Positions 44,161-53,910 of a stretch of 64,000 bases of DNA are shown here, piece after piece. The notes below the pieces were generated by a model, which ran no database searches, had not been told where the DNA came from, and saw only the letters and a list, made by a program, of their open reading frames with translations. This stretch comes from Leclercia pneumoniae (GTDB taxonomy: Bacteria > Pseudomonadota > Gammaproteobacteria > Enterobacterales > Enterobacteriaceae). Both the position numbers and the translations under genes were made by a program. The stretch is taken from the NCBI RefSeq assembly GCF_017348915.1, contig NZ_CP071383.1, positions 2,418,001 through 2,482,000 on the forward strand, in the 5' to 3' direction. Numbering within the stretch: the first letter of the stretch is position 1; every line of letters begins with the position of its first letter.

Positions 44161-47100
44161 TTTACGCTCTCCTGTACCTGGTCATTACCTTCGCCATCTA
44201 ACCAGTTAATATTCTTCATCTTACGAACCACCACAAACTCATCGCGGTTAGACCCTACCGTACCGTAGTAGTTAAAGCCGTAGGCCAGCTGCGCATAGCC
44301 GCCGATCATGTGGGTTGGCTTCGGCGTAATACGGGTGACGGAGTTATGGATACCGCCGCGCTGCTCGGTAATTTCTGAGCCTGGAATGTTCACGATACGT
44401 TCCTGCGCGTGGTACATCATGGTCATACCTGCCGGTACACGCTGGCTCACTACCGCACGGGCGGTTAATGAACCGTTGCTGTTGAACACTTCGATCCAGT
44501 CGTTATCTTTAATGCCCAGATCCTTCGCATCCGCCTCGCTCATCCAGACAATTGGCCCACCACGACCCAGCGTCAGCATCAGCAGGTTGTCGCTGTAGGT
44601 GGAGTGGATACCCCATTTCTGGTGCGGCGTCAGGAAGTTCAGCGCTTTCTCAGGGTTACCGTTGGACTTCTCACCCATCACCGCTTTCACCGAACGGGTG
44701 TCGATTGGTGGACGGTAAACCAGCAGGCTTTCACCGAAGTCGCGCATCCACTGGTGATCCTGATACAGGGACTGACGTCCGGTCAGGGTGCGCCATGGGA
44801 TCAGCTCGTGAACGTTGGTGTAACCCGCGTTGTAAGAAACATGCTCATCTTCCAGGCCTGACCAGGTCGGGCTGGAGATGATTTTACGCGGCTGGGCCTG
44901 AATATCCCGGAAGCGGATTTTCTCGTCTTCTTTATTCAGCGCCAGGTGCGTGTGGTCACGACCGGTGAACTCGCTGAGCGCAGCCCAGGCTTTCACGGCC
45001 ACCTGACCGTTCGTTTCCGGTGCCAGCGTGAGGATCATCTCTGCGGCATCGATCGCGGTGTTGAGCATTGGCTGGCCTTTGGCCGGGCCCTCTGCTTTGG
45101 TGTAATTGAGCTTACGCAGCAGGTCCATTTCGCTCTGGGTATTCCAGGCAATCCCTTTCCCGCCGTTACCGATTTTCTCCATCAGCGGGCCGATAGAGGT
45201 AAAGCGCTCGTAAGTTGCCGGGTAGTCACGTTCCACCGGAATGATGTGCGGCGCGGTGACGCCCGGGATCAGGTCGCACTCGCCTTTTTTCCAGTCTTTT
45301 ACGTCCAGCGGCTGCGCCAGTTCGGCAGCAGAGTCATGCTGGATTGGCAGCGTAACCACGTCGGTCTCTTTACCCAGGTGACCCACGCACACTTCGGAGA
45401 ATTTCTTCGCGATGCCTTTGTAGATTTCCCAGTCGCTTTTCGATTCCCATGCCGGATCAACGGCGGCAGACAGCGGATGAATAAACGGATGCATATCCGA
45501 GGTATTCATGTCGTCTTTTTCGTACCAGGTCGCGGTTGGCAGAACGATATCGGAGTACAGGCAGGTGCTTGAGAGACGGAAGTCCAGAGTCACCACCAGA
45601 TCCAGCTTGCCGTCCAGGCCGTTATCTTTCCATTCAACCTCTTCAGGCTTCACGCCGCCCTGCTTGCCGAGATCTTTGCCCTGGATACCGTGGTCGGTAC
45701 CGAGCAGGTATTTCAGCATGAACTCGTGACCTTTACCGGAAGAGCCCAGCAGGTTAGAGCGCCAGATAAACAGGTTACGCGGGTGGTTTTTACCGTTTTC
45801 AGGCTGTTCCGCCGCAAAGCGGATAGCGCCCTCTTTCAGGGATTTGACGGTGTAATCCACCGGCGACATACCCGCTTTCTTCGCCTCGTCTGCGATACGC
45901 AGCGGGTTGGTCCCCAACTGTGGCGCAGACGGCAGCCAGCCCATACGCTCAGCGCGCACGTTGAAGTCGATCAGGTGGCCGCTGTAGCGGGATTTATCCG
46001 CCGTTGGCGACAGCAGTTCCTGCGCGGTGACCGTCTCGTAACGCCACTGGCTGGAGTGGTTGTAGAAATAGGAGGTGCTATTCATATGACGAGCCGGACG
46101 CTGCCAGTCGAGGGCAAACGCCAGCGGCTGCCAGCCGGTCTGCGGACGCAGTTTTTCCTGGCCAACATAGTGTGCCCAGCCGCCGCCGCTCTGACCGACA
46201 CAGCCACAGAAGACCAGCATGTTGATCAGACCGCGATAGTTCATATCGAGGTGGTACCAGTGGTTCAGACCCGCGCCGACGATAATCATTGAACGGCCGT
46301 GCGTTTTGTCGGCGTTCTCCGCAAACTCGCGGGCAATGCGGGTGATCTGCGCGGCAGGTACGCCGGTGATCTGTTCAGCCCAGGCCGGGGTATAGGCTTT
46401 CACTTCTTCATAGCCGGTGGCACAGTTTTCATCGTTCAGACCGCGCTCCAGGCCATAGTTGGCCATAGTCAGGTCGTAAACGGTGGTCACCAGGGCAGTT
46501 GAACCATCTGCCAGCTGCAGGCGTTTTACCGGCAGTTTGTGCATCAGGACGTTATTCAGCTCAACCTTATTGAAATGTTCGGTGCCTTCGCCGCCAAAGT
46601 ACGGGAAGCCAACGTCAGCGATCTCATCCTGGCTGCCCAGCATGCTCAGACGCAGCTCGGTTTCTTCGCCGGAGGTGCCGTCGCGCTGCTCCAGGTTCCA
46701 TTTACCCTTCTCACCCCAGCGGAAACCGATAGAGCCGTTAGGTGCAACCAGCTCACCATTGCTGTTACAGGCAACGGTTTTCCACTCCGGGTTATTTTCC
46801 TGACCAAGCGCATCCACCAGATCGGCGGCGCGCAGCATGCGGCCTGCCGCATAGTAGCCATCGCGCTCTTCGAGCATCACCAGCATCGGGAAATCGGTGT
46901 AACGACGCACGTAGTCGGTGAAATACTGGCTCGGTTTATCGAGGTGGAATTCACGCAGCATGACGTGGCCCATCGCCAGCGCCATCGCGGCATCGGTACC
47001 CTGCTTCGGTGCCAGCCACAGGTCGCACAGTTTGGCGATTTCTGCGTAGTCCGGCGTGATGGCAACGGTTTTGGTGCCTTTGTAACGCACTTCAGTAAAG

Positions 47101-47900
47101 AAATGGGCATCTGGGGTACGGGTCTGCGGTACGTTAGAACCCCATGCCAGGATGTAGCTGGAGTTATACCAGTCAGCCGATTCAGGCACGTCGGTCTGCT
47201 CACCCCAGGTCTGCGGAGACGCTGGCGGTAAATCGCAGTACCAGTCATAGAAGCTGAGGCAGGTGCCGCCAATCAGGGAGAGGTAGCGGGCGCCGGAGGC
47301 GTAAGAGACCATCGACATCGCCGGGATCGGCGAGAAGCCAGCCACGCGGTCCGGACCGTACGTTTTCACGGTGTAGACGTTAGACGCGGCAATCAGCTCG
47401 TTCACCTCTTGCCAGGAAGAGCGAACAAACCCGCCGCGACCACGCGCCTGTTTAAAGCTTTTCGCTTTGTCAGCGTCTTCAATAATAGAGGCCCAGGCAT
47501 CAACCGGATCGCTGTGCTGAACCTTCGCCTCACGCCACATTTTCATCAGGCGTTTACGCATCAGCGGGTATTTCAGACGGTTAGCGCTGTAGAGGTACCA
47601 AGAGTAGCTGGCACCACGCGGGCAGCCGCGCGGCTCGTGGTTTGGCAGATCCGGACGGGTGCGCGGGTAATCGGTTTGCTGGACTTCCCAGGTCACCAGA
47701 CCATTTTTAACGAAAATTTTCCAGCTACATGAGCCAGTGCAGTTTACGCCGTGGGTAGAACGCACAACTTTGTCATGCTGCCAGCGTTGACGGTAACCGT
47801 CTTCCCAGTCCCGGTTGGTCTCCAGAACCTGGCCGTGCCCATCGGCAAAAGTTTCGCCCTTCTGTTTGAAGTAGCGAAACCGGTCCAAAAATTTGCTCAT
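44157..47900 (-). CDS. narG: Respiratory nitrate reductase A alpha subunit
   Basis: The Mo-bisMGD subunit that reduces nitrate to nitrite on the cytoplasmic side. The 1247-residue chain equals E. coli NarG. N-terminal FS0 cluster ligands are seen in THGVNCTGSCSW and RGCPRGASYSW (His plus three Cys). The molybdenum Asp lies in ADWYNSSYI near residue 222. A vestigial, uncleaved Tat-like leader (MSKFLDRFRYFKQK) is present. The operon is preceded by an FNR box and a distal NarL heptamer. Confidence 0.98.
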   Translation of the reverse strand: MSKFLDRFRYFKQKGETFADGHGQVLETNRDWEDGYRQRWQHDKVVRSTHGVNCTGSCSWKIFVKNGLVTWEVQQTDYPRTRPDLPNHEPRGCPRGASYSWYLYSANRLKYPLMRKRLMKMWREAKVQHSDPVDAWASIIEDADKAKSFKQARGRGGFVRSSWQEVNELIAASNVYTVKTYGPDRVAGFSPIPAMSMVSYASGARYLSLIGGTCLSFYDWYCDLPPASPQTWGEQTDVPESADWYNSSYILAWGSNVPQTRTPDAHFFTEVRYKGTKTVAITPDYAEIAKLCDLWLAPKQGTDAAMALAMGHVMLREFHLDKPSQYFTDYVRRYTDFPMLVMLEERDGYYAAGRMLRAADLVDALGQENNPEWKTVACNSNGELVAPNGSIGFRWGEKGKWNLEQRDGTSGEETELRLSMLGSQDEIADVGFPYFGGEGTEHFNKVELNNVLMHKLPVKRLQLADGSTALVTTVYDLTMANYGLERGLNDENCATGYEEVKAYTPAWAEQITGVPAAQITRIAREFAENADKTHGRSMIIVGAGLNHWYHLDMNYRGLINMLVFCGCVGQSGGGWAHYVGQEKLRPQTGWQPLAFALDWQRPARHMNSTSYFYNHSSQWRYETVTAQELLSPTADKSRYSGHLIDFNVRAERMGWLPSAPQLGTNPLRIADEAKKAGMSPVDYTVKSLKEGAIRFAAEQPENGKNHPRNLFIWRSNLLGSSGKGHEFMLKYLLGTDHGIQGKDLGKQGGVKPEEVEWKDNGLDGKLDLVVTLDFRLSSTCLYSDIVLPTATWYEKDDMNTSDMHPFIHPLSAAVDPAWESKSDWEIYKGIAKKFSEVCVGHLGKETDVVTLPIQHDSAAELAQPLDVKDWKKGECDLIPGVTAPHIIPVERDYPATYERFTSIGPLMEKIGNGGKGIAWNTQSEMDLLRKLNYTKAEGPAKGQPMLNTAIDAAEMILTLAPETNGQVAVKAWAALSEFTGRDHTHLALNKEDEKIRFRDIQAQPRKIISSPTWSGLEDEHVSYNAGYTNVHELIPWRTLTGRQSLYQDHQWMRDFGESLLVYRPPIDTRSVKAVMGEKSNGNPEKALNFLTPHQKWGIHSTYSDNLLMLTLGRGGPIVWMSEADAKDLGIKDNDWIEVFNSNGSLTARAVVSQRVPAGMTMMYHAQERIVNIPGSEITEQRGGIHNSVTRITPKPTHMIGGYAQLAYGFNYYGTVGSNRDEFVVVRKMKNINWLDGEGNDQVQESVK

Positions 47901-48238
47901 CGGGTATCTCCTGTGTGGAGCCTGTGGCTCTCTAAATCGACATTGCTGATTTGCCGCGAAGGTAACGCTATGAAAGATGGTGAGAATTGATAACGATCAA
48001 GGCGAAGGGGGTCTGGAGCAAAGGACAAACGAAGCCATACCACCAAAGCGGTATAAAAATAAATCGATTAATTCTCTGTTTTTAAAGGATATTATTTATT
48101 TATCGTACAATATGTAAGGGGTCATTTCTGCCCGGAGGTATTAAGGGGTAGGTAGCCCTGTCAGACGATGGCGATCACACTGCTGCATGGGCTACCCGAC
48201 TGCCCACACCGTTAAGTATGTTGTAACTAATTACGGCT
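47901..48238 (-). promoter_or_regulatory. narG regulatory region: perfect FNR box and distal NarL heptamer
   Basis: TTGAT-AACG-ATCAA at 47987-48000 is an exact FNR palindrome, about 90-100 bases before the narG ATG. AGGGGTA at 48144-48150 (TACCCCT on the minus strand) fits the NarL heptamer TACYYMT and lies about 150 bases upstream of the FNR box, as the far NarL site of E. coli narG does. The intervening stretch is A+T-rich (possible IHF bend). No gene is in this region. Confidence 0.8.
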
Positions 48239-48266
48239 AAAAAAAAGCGCGGCATCGAGCCGCGCA
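48239..48266 (-). terminator. narK terminator
   Basis: On the minus strand GCGCGGC-TCGAT-GCCGCGC followed by eight T, 17 bases after the narK stop. Confidence 0.92.
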
Positions 48267-48282
48267 AACGGATAATCAAATA

Positions 48283-49680
48283 TTACTTATTTTTATTGGA
48301 ATTACGGCCATATACCAGCCAGGTCACCAGGACGCAGACGATATAGAAAACGAGGAAGATTTTCATGGCACCGGCCGGTGAGCCGGTCAGCTCAAGGGAG
48401 ATACCAAAGGCTTTAGGGATAAAGAAGCCGCCAATCGCGCCAATCGCCGAGATAAAGCCCAGCGCCGCGGCGGTGTCGGTACCCGCTTCACGCATCGCCT
48501 GCTCTTCAGTGCCGCCCTGGGCTTTGACGCGATCCATGGTCAGCTTACGGAAAATAACTGAGATCATCTGGAACGTTGAAGCGCTTCCCAGCCCGGCGGT
48601 CAGGAACAGCACCATAAATACCCCGAAGAAGGCGATAAAGCTTCCCCCTTCCCCGTGCGATGGCAGCGTCATGAACAGCAGCGCACAGAAGATGGCCATC
48701 ACCACAAAGTTCACCAGCGTTACGCGGGTGCCGCCCAGTCGGTCAGATACCATACCGCCCAGAGAACGTGCCAGCGCACCAATGAACGGACCAAAGAAGG
48801 CGAAGTGCAGGATCTGGACTTCCGGGAACTGCGTTTTTGACAGCATGGCAAAACCCGCAGAGAAACCGATAAAGGAGCCGAAGGTCGCCAGATACAGTAA
48901 TGCCATCACCCACAGGTGCGCGCGCTTCAGCACCGGTAACTGCTCGCTCAGAGAGGCCTTCGATGCTGACAGATCGTTCATAAAGAACCACGCCGCCAGG
49001 GTAAAGACCACGAGGAAGGGTACCCAGATCCAGGCAGCATTTTCGAGGTACAGAGAGGAACCATCCGGTTGCTCAACCCCGGTTCCGCCGAAGACAGCGA
49101 AGATGGACATGGAAATAGCCAGCGGAGCAAGCAGCTGCATCACGCTCACCCCCATGTTCCCCAGTCCACCGTTAATGCCCAGCGCACCACCCTGCTTGGC
49201 TTTCGGGAAGAAGAAGCTGATATTCGCCATACTGGACGCGAAGTTTGCGCCGGCAAAGCCGCACAGCAGAGAGATGATGACAAAGACGCTAAACGGCGTA
49301 GAGGTGTCCTGCACCGCGAAACCCAGCCACACGCAAGGAATGATCATGATGCCGGTACTAAACGCCGTCCAGCGGCGGCCACCAAACACGGGCACCATAA
49401 AGGCATAAGGAACGCGCAGCAGCGCCCCGGACAACGACGGTAAGGCCGTCAACATAAAGAGTTGATCGGTGGTAAAATTAAACCCCACTTTGGGTAAGTT
49501 AACCGCTACCGCACTGAACAGCATCCAGACGCAGAACGCCAGCAGCAGACAAGGCACGGAAATCCATAAATTACGACTTGCAACACGTTGACCGCGCTGT
49601 TGCCAGAATGCCGGATCTTCCGGACGCCATTCTGTAATAACAGCCCCTGTTGCCCGCTCTGGGGCAGATGAGTGACTCAT
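48283..49680 (-). CDS. narK: Nitrate/nitrite antiporter NarK
   Basis: Major-facilitator transporter that brings nitrate in and takes nitrite out during nitrate respiration. The 465-residue protein has twelve helices and the two nitrate signatures (GINGGLGNMGVSVMQL in TM5 and the SAIGAIGGFFIP stretch in TM11) of the NNP family. The ATG at 49680 has AGAGGTG upstream; the GTG two codons earlier is less likely. It lies between narG and narX, as in E. coli. Confidence 0.96.
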   Translation of the reverse strand: MSHSSAPERATGAVITEWRPEDPAFWQQRGQRVASRNLWISVPCLLLAFCVWMLFSAVAVNLPKVGFNFTTDQLFMLTALPSLSGALLRVPYAFMVPVFGGRRWTAFSTGIMIIPCVWLGFAVQDTSTPFSVFVIISLLCGFAGANFASSMANISFFFPKAKQGGALGINGGLGNMGVSVMQLLAPLAISMSIFAVFGGTGVEQPDGSSLYLENAAWIWVPFLVVFTLAAWFFMNDLSASKASLSEQLPVLKRAHLWVMALLYLATFGSFIGFSAGFAMLSKTQFPEVQILHFAFFGPFIGALARSLGGMVSDRLGGTRVTLVNFVVMAIFCALLFMTLPSHGEGGSFIAFFGVFMVLFLTAGLGSASTFQMISVIFRKLTMDRVKAQGGTEEQAMREAGTDTAAALGFISAIGAIGGFFIPKAFGISLELTGSPAGAMKIFLVFYIVCVLVTWLVYGRNSNKNK

Positions 49681-49738
49681 AGACACCTCTGATTATCAAA
49701 AGATGCTGCAAACATTAGGGTTTTAAGCTGGCGGTAAG

Positions 49739-49752
49739 TTGATGCAAATCAA
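49739..49752 (-). promoter_or_regulatory. FNR box upstream of narK
   Basis: TTGAT-GCAA-ATCAA, an exact match to the FNR consensus, about 60 bases before the narK ATG. NarL-type heptamers lie further upstream around 49880-49928 (TACCTAT, and ATGGGTA as the reverse of TACCCAT), between the divergent narK and narX. Confidence 0.85.
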
Positions 49753-49988
49753 AGGAAAAGTGGGCGAAAATTTGTTAAAAATTTCCACATCACTCGAAGT
49801 GAGTAGTATTTAACGCTTAAAAAGGTGTGGTTTTTCACGCTACTGCTCATACCGCCCTCGCGCCTCCTCCCATTCATCATACCTATGGCAATTTGTGGGT
49901 AATCCTTTAGAGGTATGGGTATACTCCAGGGTATGCCCGAGAATAAGGCTCCTCCGAGTCCAGGCATTGTCAGGAGCCACACCGCCCT

Positions 49989-51785
49989 ATGTTTAAACGC
50001 TGTTTTTCGCCGCTCACCCTGGTTAATCAACTGGTGCTGATTGTGTTGCTGTCTACCGCTATAGGGGTGACCGGCATGGCGATCTCTGGCTGGCTGGTAC
50101 AGGGCGTGCAAGGCAGTGCGCATGCGATAAACAAAGCCGGATCGTTGCGGATGCAGAGCTACCGGCTACTGGCGGCCGTACCGCTAGAAGAGAAAGATCA
50201 ACCGCTACTCGACGAGATGGAGAAAACGGCCTTCAGCAAAGACCTGCAAAGAGCGGCACAACGCGACGGGCAACAAGCCCAGCTGCAGGCGCTGCAGGGT
50301 TACTGGCACGGCCAACTGGCACCGGGGCTTAAGCAGGCGCAAAGCGCAGACAGCGTGGCCGGCGATGTCGCGACCTTTGTCGGGCGCATCGACGCTCTGG
50401 TCACCGCCATCGATCTGAGTACGGAAAAACGCATTGAGCGGGTGGTATTCCTGCACCGGCTGATGACGGTATTTATGTGTTTGCTGCTGGTCTTTACCAT
50501 CATCTGGCTGCGTGCAAAGTTGCTGCACCCCTGGCGGCAATTGCTGGCCATGGCGCGCGCCGTCACCGAGCGCGACTTTACTCGTCGCGCGAATATTAGC
50601 GGTCGTAACGAGATGGCGATGCTGGGCGATGCCCTGAATACCATGTCTGCTGAACTGGCAGAGAGCTATGCGGTGCTCGAACAGCGGGTACGCGAAAAGA
50701 CCGCCGGTCTTGAACAAAAAAATGAGATCCTCTCTTTCCTCTGGCAGGCCAATCGCCGCCTGCACTCCCGGGTACCGCTGTGCGAACGTCTGTCGCCGGT
50801 ACTGAATGGGTTACAGAATCTGACTTTGCTGCATGATATCGAACTGCGCGTCTACGACGTGGAGGATGAAGAGAATCATCAGGAGTTTACCTGCCAGTCG
50901 GACATGAGTTGCGACGAAATCGGCTGTCATCTCTGCCCGCGACATCTCCCTCCCCTGACCACCAGCGGCACCCCGCTTAAGTGGCGGCTGGCCGATAACC
51001 TCTATCAGTACGGGATCTTACTGGCGACGCTGCCCGCTGGCCGCCACCTCAGCCACGATCAGCAGCAACTAGTGGATACGCTGGTCGAGCAGCTGACGGC
51101 TACGCTGGCCCTCGACCGACATCAGGAGAAACAGCAGCAGCTTATCGTAATGGAAGAGCGCGCTACCATTGCGCGCGAACTGCACGACTCGATTGCCCAG
51201 TCGCTCTCCTGTATGAAGATGCAGGTGAGCTGCCTGCAGATGCAGGATGAGGGGTTGCCTGAGAGCAGCAAACAGCTGTTGAGCCAGATCCGCAACGAAC
51301 TGAATACCTCCTGGGTACAGCTTCGCGAGCTGCTCACTACCTTCCGCCTGCAGCTGACTGAGCCAGGCCTGCGCCCGGCGCTGGAGGCCAGCTGCCAGGA
51401 GTATAGTGCCCGACTCGGTTTCCCGGTGCAGCTCGATTACCAGTTGCCGCCGCGCTTTGTCCCCTCCCATCAGGCGATCCATCTGCTGCAAATTGCCCGG
51501 GAAGCGTTAAGCAATGCGTTGAAACATTCCGGTGCCACGGCGGTGACGCTGACCGTGAGTCAACATGAAAATCAGGTTCGACTCCGGGTCCGCGACAACG
51601 GCTGCGGCCTGCCGGAAAATGCCGAAAGAAGTAACCACTACGGTTTAATCATTATGCGAGACCGTGCGCAGAGTCTGCGCGGGGATTGCCAGGTACGTCG
51701 GGTCGACACCGGCGGTACCGAAGTGGTGGTGACCTTTATTCCCGAAAAGCCCCATTTATCTTCTCAAGGAGAACATGATGACTAA
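49989..51785 (+). CDS. narX: Nitrate/nitrite sensor histidine kinase NarX
   Basis: Membrane sensor that binds nitrate in the periplasm and phosphorylates NarL. The 598-residue protein equals E. coli NarX. It has TM1 (~15-37), a periplasmic domain with the P-box [20 protein letters not shown]2 (~150-170), a HAMP domain and a cysteine cluster region. The HisKA_3 domain has the phospho-His in [14 protein letters not shown] near residue 399, then the ATPase motifs ([10 protein letters not shown]). The frame overlaps the narL start by about 8-11 bases. Confidence 0.97.
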   Translation: MFKRCFSPLTLVNQLVLIVLLSTAIGVTGMAISGWLVQGVQGSAHAINKAGSLRMQSYRLLAAVPLEEKDQPLLDEMEKTAFSKDLQRAAQRDGQQAQLQALQGYWHGQLAPGLKQAQSADSVAGDVATFVGRIDALVTAIDLSTEKRIERVVFLHRLMTVFMCLLLVFTIIWLRAKLLHPWRQLLAMARAVTERDFTRRANISGRNEMAMLGDALNTMSAELAESYAVLEQRVREKTAGLEQKNEILSFLWQANRRLHSRVPLCERLSPVLNGLQNLTLLHDIELRVYDVEDEENHQEFTCQSDMSCDEIGCHLCPRHLPPLTTSGTPLKWRLADNLYQYGILLATLPAGRHLSHDQQQLVDTLVEQLTATLALDRHQEKQQQLIVMEERATIARELHDSIAQSLSCMKMQVSCLQMQDEGLPESSKQLLSQIRNELNTSWVQLRELLTTFRLQLTEPGLRPALEASCQEYSARLGFPVQLDYQLPPRFVPSHQAIHLLQIAREALSNALKHSGATAVTLTVSQHENQVRLRVRDNGCGLPENAERSNHYGLIIMRDRAQSLRGDCQVRRVDTGGTEVVVTFIPEKPHLSSQGEHDD

Positions 51786-52428
51786 CCAGGAGCCAGCCAC
51801 AATCCTGTTAATCGACGATCATCCGATGCTGCGCACCGGCGTGAAACAACTGATCAGCATGGCGCAGGACATTACGGTGGTCGGTGAGGCCAGCAATGGC
51901 GAGCAGGGTATTGAACTTGCCGATGCCCTCGATCCGGATCTGATCTTGCTCGATCTCAACATGCCGGGGATGAACGGTCTGGAGACGCTGGATAAGCTGC
52001 GTGAACGCTCGCTCTCAGGCCGGGTGGTGGTCTTTAGCGTCTCCAATCATGAAGAAGATGTCGTTACCGCGCTCAAGCGTGGTGCGGATGGTTATCTGCT
52101 GAAAGATATGGAGCCGGAAGATCTGCTTAAAGCGCTGCAGCAAGCTGCCGCCGGTGAAATGGTCCTGAGCGAGGCTCTCACCCCGGTGCTGGCCGCCAGC
52201 CTGCGCGCCAACCGCGCCACCTCGGATCGTGATGTCAGCCAGTTGACTCCGCGTGAGCGCGATATCCTGAAGCTGATTGCCCAGGGGTTGCCGAACAAAA
52301 TGATTGCTCGTCGTCTGGATATCACCGAAAGCACGGTAAAAGTGCATGTAAAACATATGCTGAAAAAGATGAAGCTGAAATCCCGCGTTGAAGCGGCGGT
52401 ATGGGTCCATCAGGAGCGTATTTTCTAA
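51778..52428 (+). CDS. narL: Nitrate/nitrite response regulator NarL
   Basis: Response regulator that binds TACYYMT heptamers to activate narGHJI and narK and to repress fermentation genes such as adhE. The 216-residue protein has a receiver domain ([11 protein letters not shown], Asp59 in [11 protein letters not shown], Lys in GYLLKD) and a LuxR-type helix-turn-helix ([30 protein letters not shown]). The ATG at 51778 gives exact family length; the ATG before it is also possible. Confidence 0.98.
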   Translation: MTNQEPATILLIDDHPMLRTGVKQLISMAQDITVVGEASNGEQGIELADALDPDLILLDLNMPGMNGLETLDKLRERSLSGRVVVFSVSNHEEDVVTALKRGADGYLLKDMEPEDLLKALQQAAAGEMVLSEALTPVLAASLRANRATSDRDVSQLTPRERDILKLIAQGLPNKMIARRLDITESTVKVHVKHMLKKMKLKSRVEAAVWVHQERIF

Positions 52429-53835
52429 TCACTCTTCCGGCAGCAAGTTCCAGCGCGGGTCATCTGCAGGCGCCGCCAGCAGCGGTTCCGTCAGCGCGAG
52501 CGTGATCTCATTGGAGGAGACACGCTGCCCCTTTTCATCTTCCACCACCACTGACAACCGCCAGCGGTTACTGGCCCCTTCGCTATCATCCCAGGCGGGC
52601 ATAATGATGCTCCAGCCATCGCTGTCATTCGCGTTAGCCGGCGAGGTCAGACTCAGCGCCTGAGCATCTCCCTGCCAGTGCAATTGACGCACGCCGTGAG
52701 CACTGCGTATTTGCAATTTGAGCATCACCGTCTCGCCCGGTTTCAGATCCCAGGGGGGTGTAGCCAGCCAAACGGAGAGCGTCTTACGCTGGCGAAACTC
52801 CATCACCGGCAGGTTCTGGCGCTCAACCGGATCGTAGCGACTGCCGCGTAGCGATCGGCTCGCGGCGACTTCGCTGGCCGAGAGCTGTTTTTTTAGCGGT
52901 ACGCCAAAGCGATAATTTACCTTCAGCCCAAGGTTGTTCTGACTGACGCCGCTCTCGCCCTGTTTATGGGCTGCGGTAAAGGTCAACAGCGGGATGGGGG
53001 TGTAATCCAGCCCCAGGTTCACCGCCAGCGGATTATGGTAGCCGGTACCGCTGTGAAACAGATCGACGTTATCGCCAAAATATTGTTCGAAGCTGACGCT
53101 GGTATTGAGGTGATGGTAGAACGGCAGCCAGGCTCTGGCGGTCACGTCGTACCCGCGCGCCATCCGCTGCTCCTCCAGCGCAGTGGCGTTGCGCCAGCTG
53201 GCCAGCGGGTGGTAGTAGTTGGCCGACAGCCGCAAATATTCACCCCACGCCTCGGCCCCTACGCCCGCACGCTGCAGGTTTTCATCCAGCAGATTGTCAT
53301 AGAAGGTGTTGTAGCCCACCAGCCAGTTGCCGGCAATCCAACGCTGCCCCACCCCCGCATTACCGACCAGCCCGTCCTCCTGCTGGGTTAAACCCATCTG
53401 GCTATAGCTCAGGAAACGGTTGTTATCCTGCCAGGGGATAAACCAGCTACCGTGGCTGCCGGTGAAATTCCCCTCCTGATCTACCAGCAGATCAACGCTG
53501 GCGTTGCCCCAGGGCTGAAGCCAGGATTCGATTTGCTGATTGACCTGCTCGCTCACCACATCCCGCACCTGGCCGAAGGCAAACAGCCGGGCCTGCTCCT
53601 CGGTTGTCAGGCCGTTGTCGGTCATGCTGGCTTCACCAAAAGCTTTTGCCATCTCCGCCAGATGTTTCTCGCCCTCACCGGTAGGACGGGCGAGGCCGAG
53701 ATCGGGTAAGCCATCGTTATTGTTATCGAAAGGATTCTGTGCCTGTTCAACGAAGGTGTTAGGCGCAGCAGTAACGCTTCCAGCGAGGGAAAGAAGGATC
53801 GGGATCAGGGTTCTGACGCGAGGTAACACAGCCAT
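52429..53835 (-). CDS. ychO: Inverse autotransporter-like outer membrane protein YchO
   Basis: A 468-residue intimin/invasin-family protein with a signal peptide (LIPILLSLAGSVTAA) and an inverse autotransporter beta-barrel (residues ~80-330, with RWIAGNWLVGYNTFYD and NYRFGVPL as strand motifs). A short Ig-like C-terminal piece follows. It has far fewer passenger domains than true invasins, so a direct adhesin role is uncertain; E. coli YchO is reported to affect adherence in pathogenic strains. It is convergent with narL. Confidence 0.92.
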   Translation of the reverse strand: MAVLPRVRTLIPILLSLAGSVTAAPNTFVEQAQNPFDNNNDGLPDLGLARPTGEGEKHLAEMAKAFGEASMTDNGLTTEEQARLFAFGQVRDVVSEQVNQQIESWLQPWGNASVDLLVDQEGNFTGSHGSWFIPWQDNNRFLSYSQMGLTQQEDGLVGNAGVGQRWIAGNWLVGYNTFYDNLLDENLQRAGVGAEAWGEYLRLSANYYHPLASWRNATALEEQRMARGYDVTARAWLPFYHHLNTSVSFEQYFGDNVDLFHSGTGYHNPLAVNLGLDYTPIPLLTFTAAHKQGESGVSQNNLGLKVNYRFGVPLKKQLSASEVAASRSLRGSRYDPVERQNLPVMEFRQRKTLSVWLATPPWDLKPGETVMLKLQIRSAHGVRQLHWQGDAQALSLTSPANANDSDGWSIIMPAWDDSEGASNRWRLSVVVEDEKGQRVSSNEITLALTEPLLAAPADDPRWNLLPEE

Positions 53836-53910
53836 TAATGTCGTAAAGGGGGCCCTGTGAAAATCAAAAACACCCCCATACTTTAACGTTTTGTGACGCC
53901 TTTTGCAGCC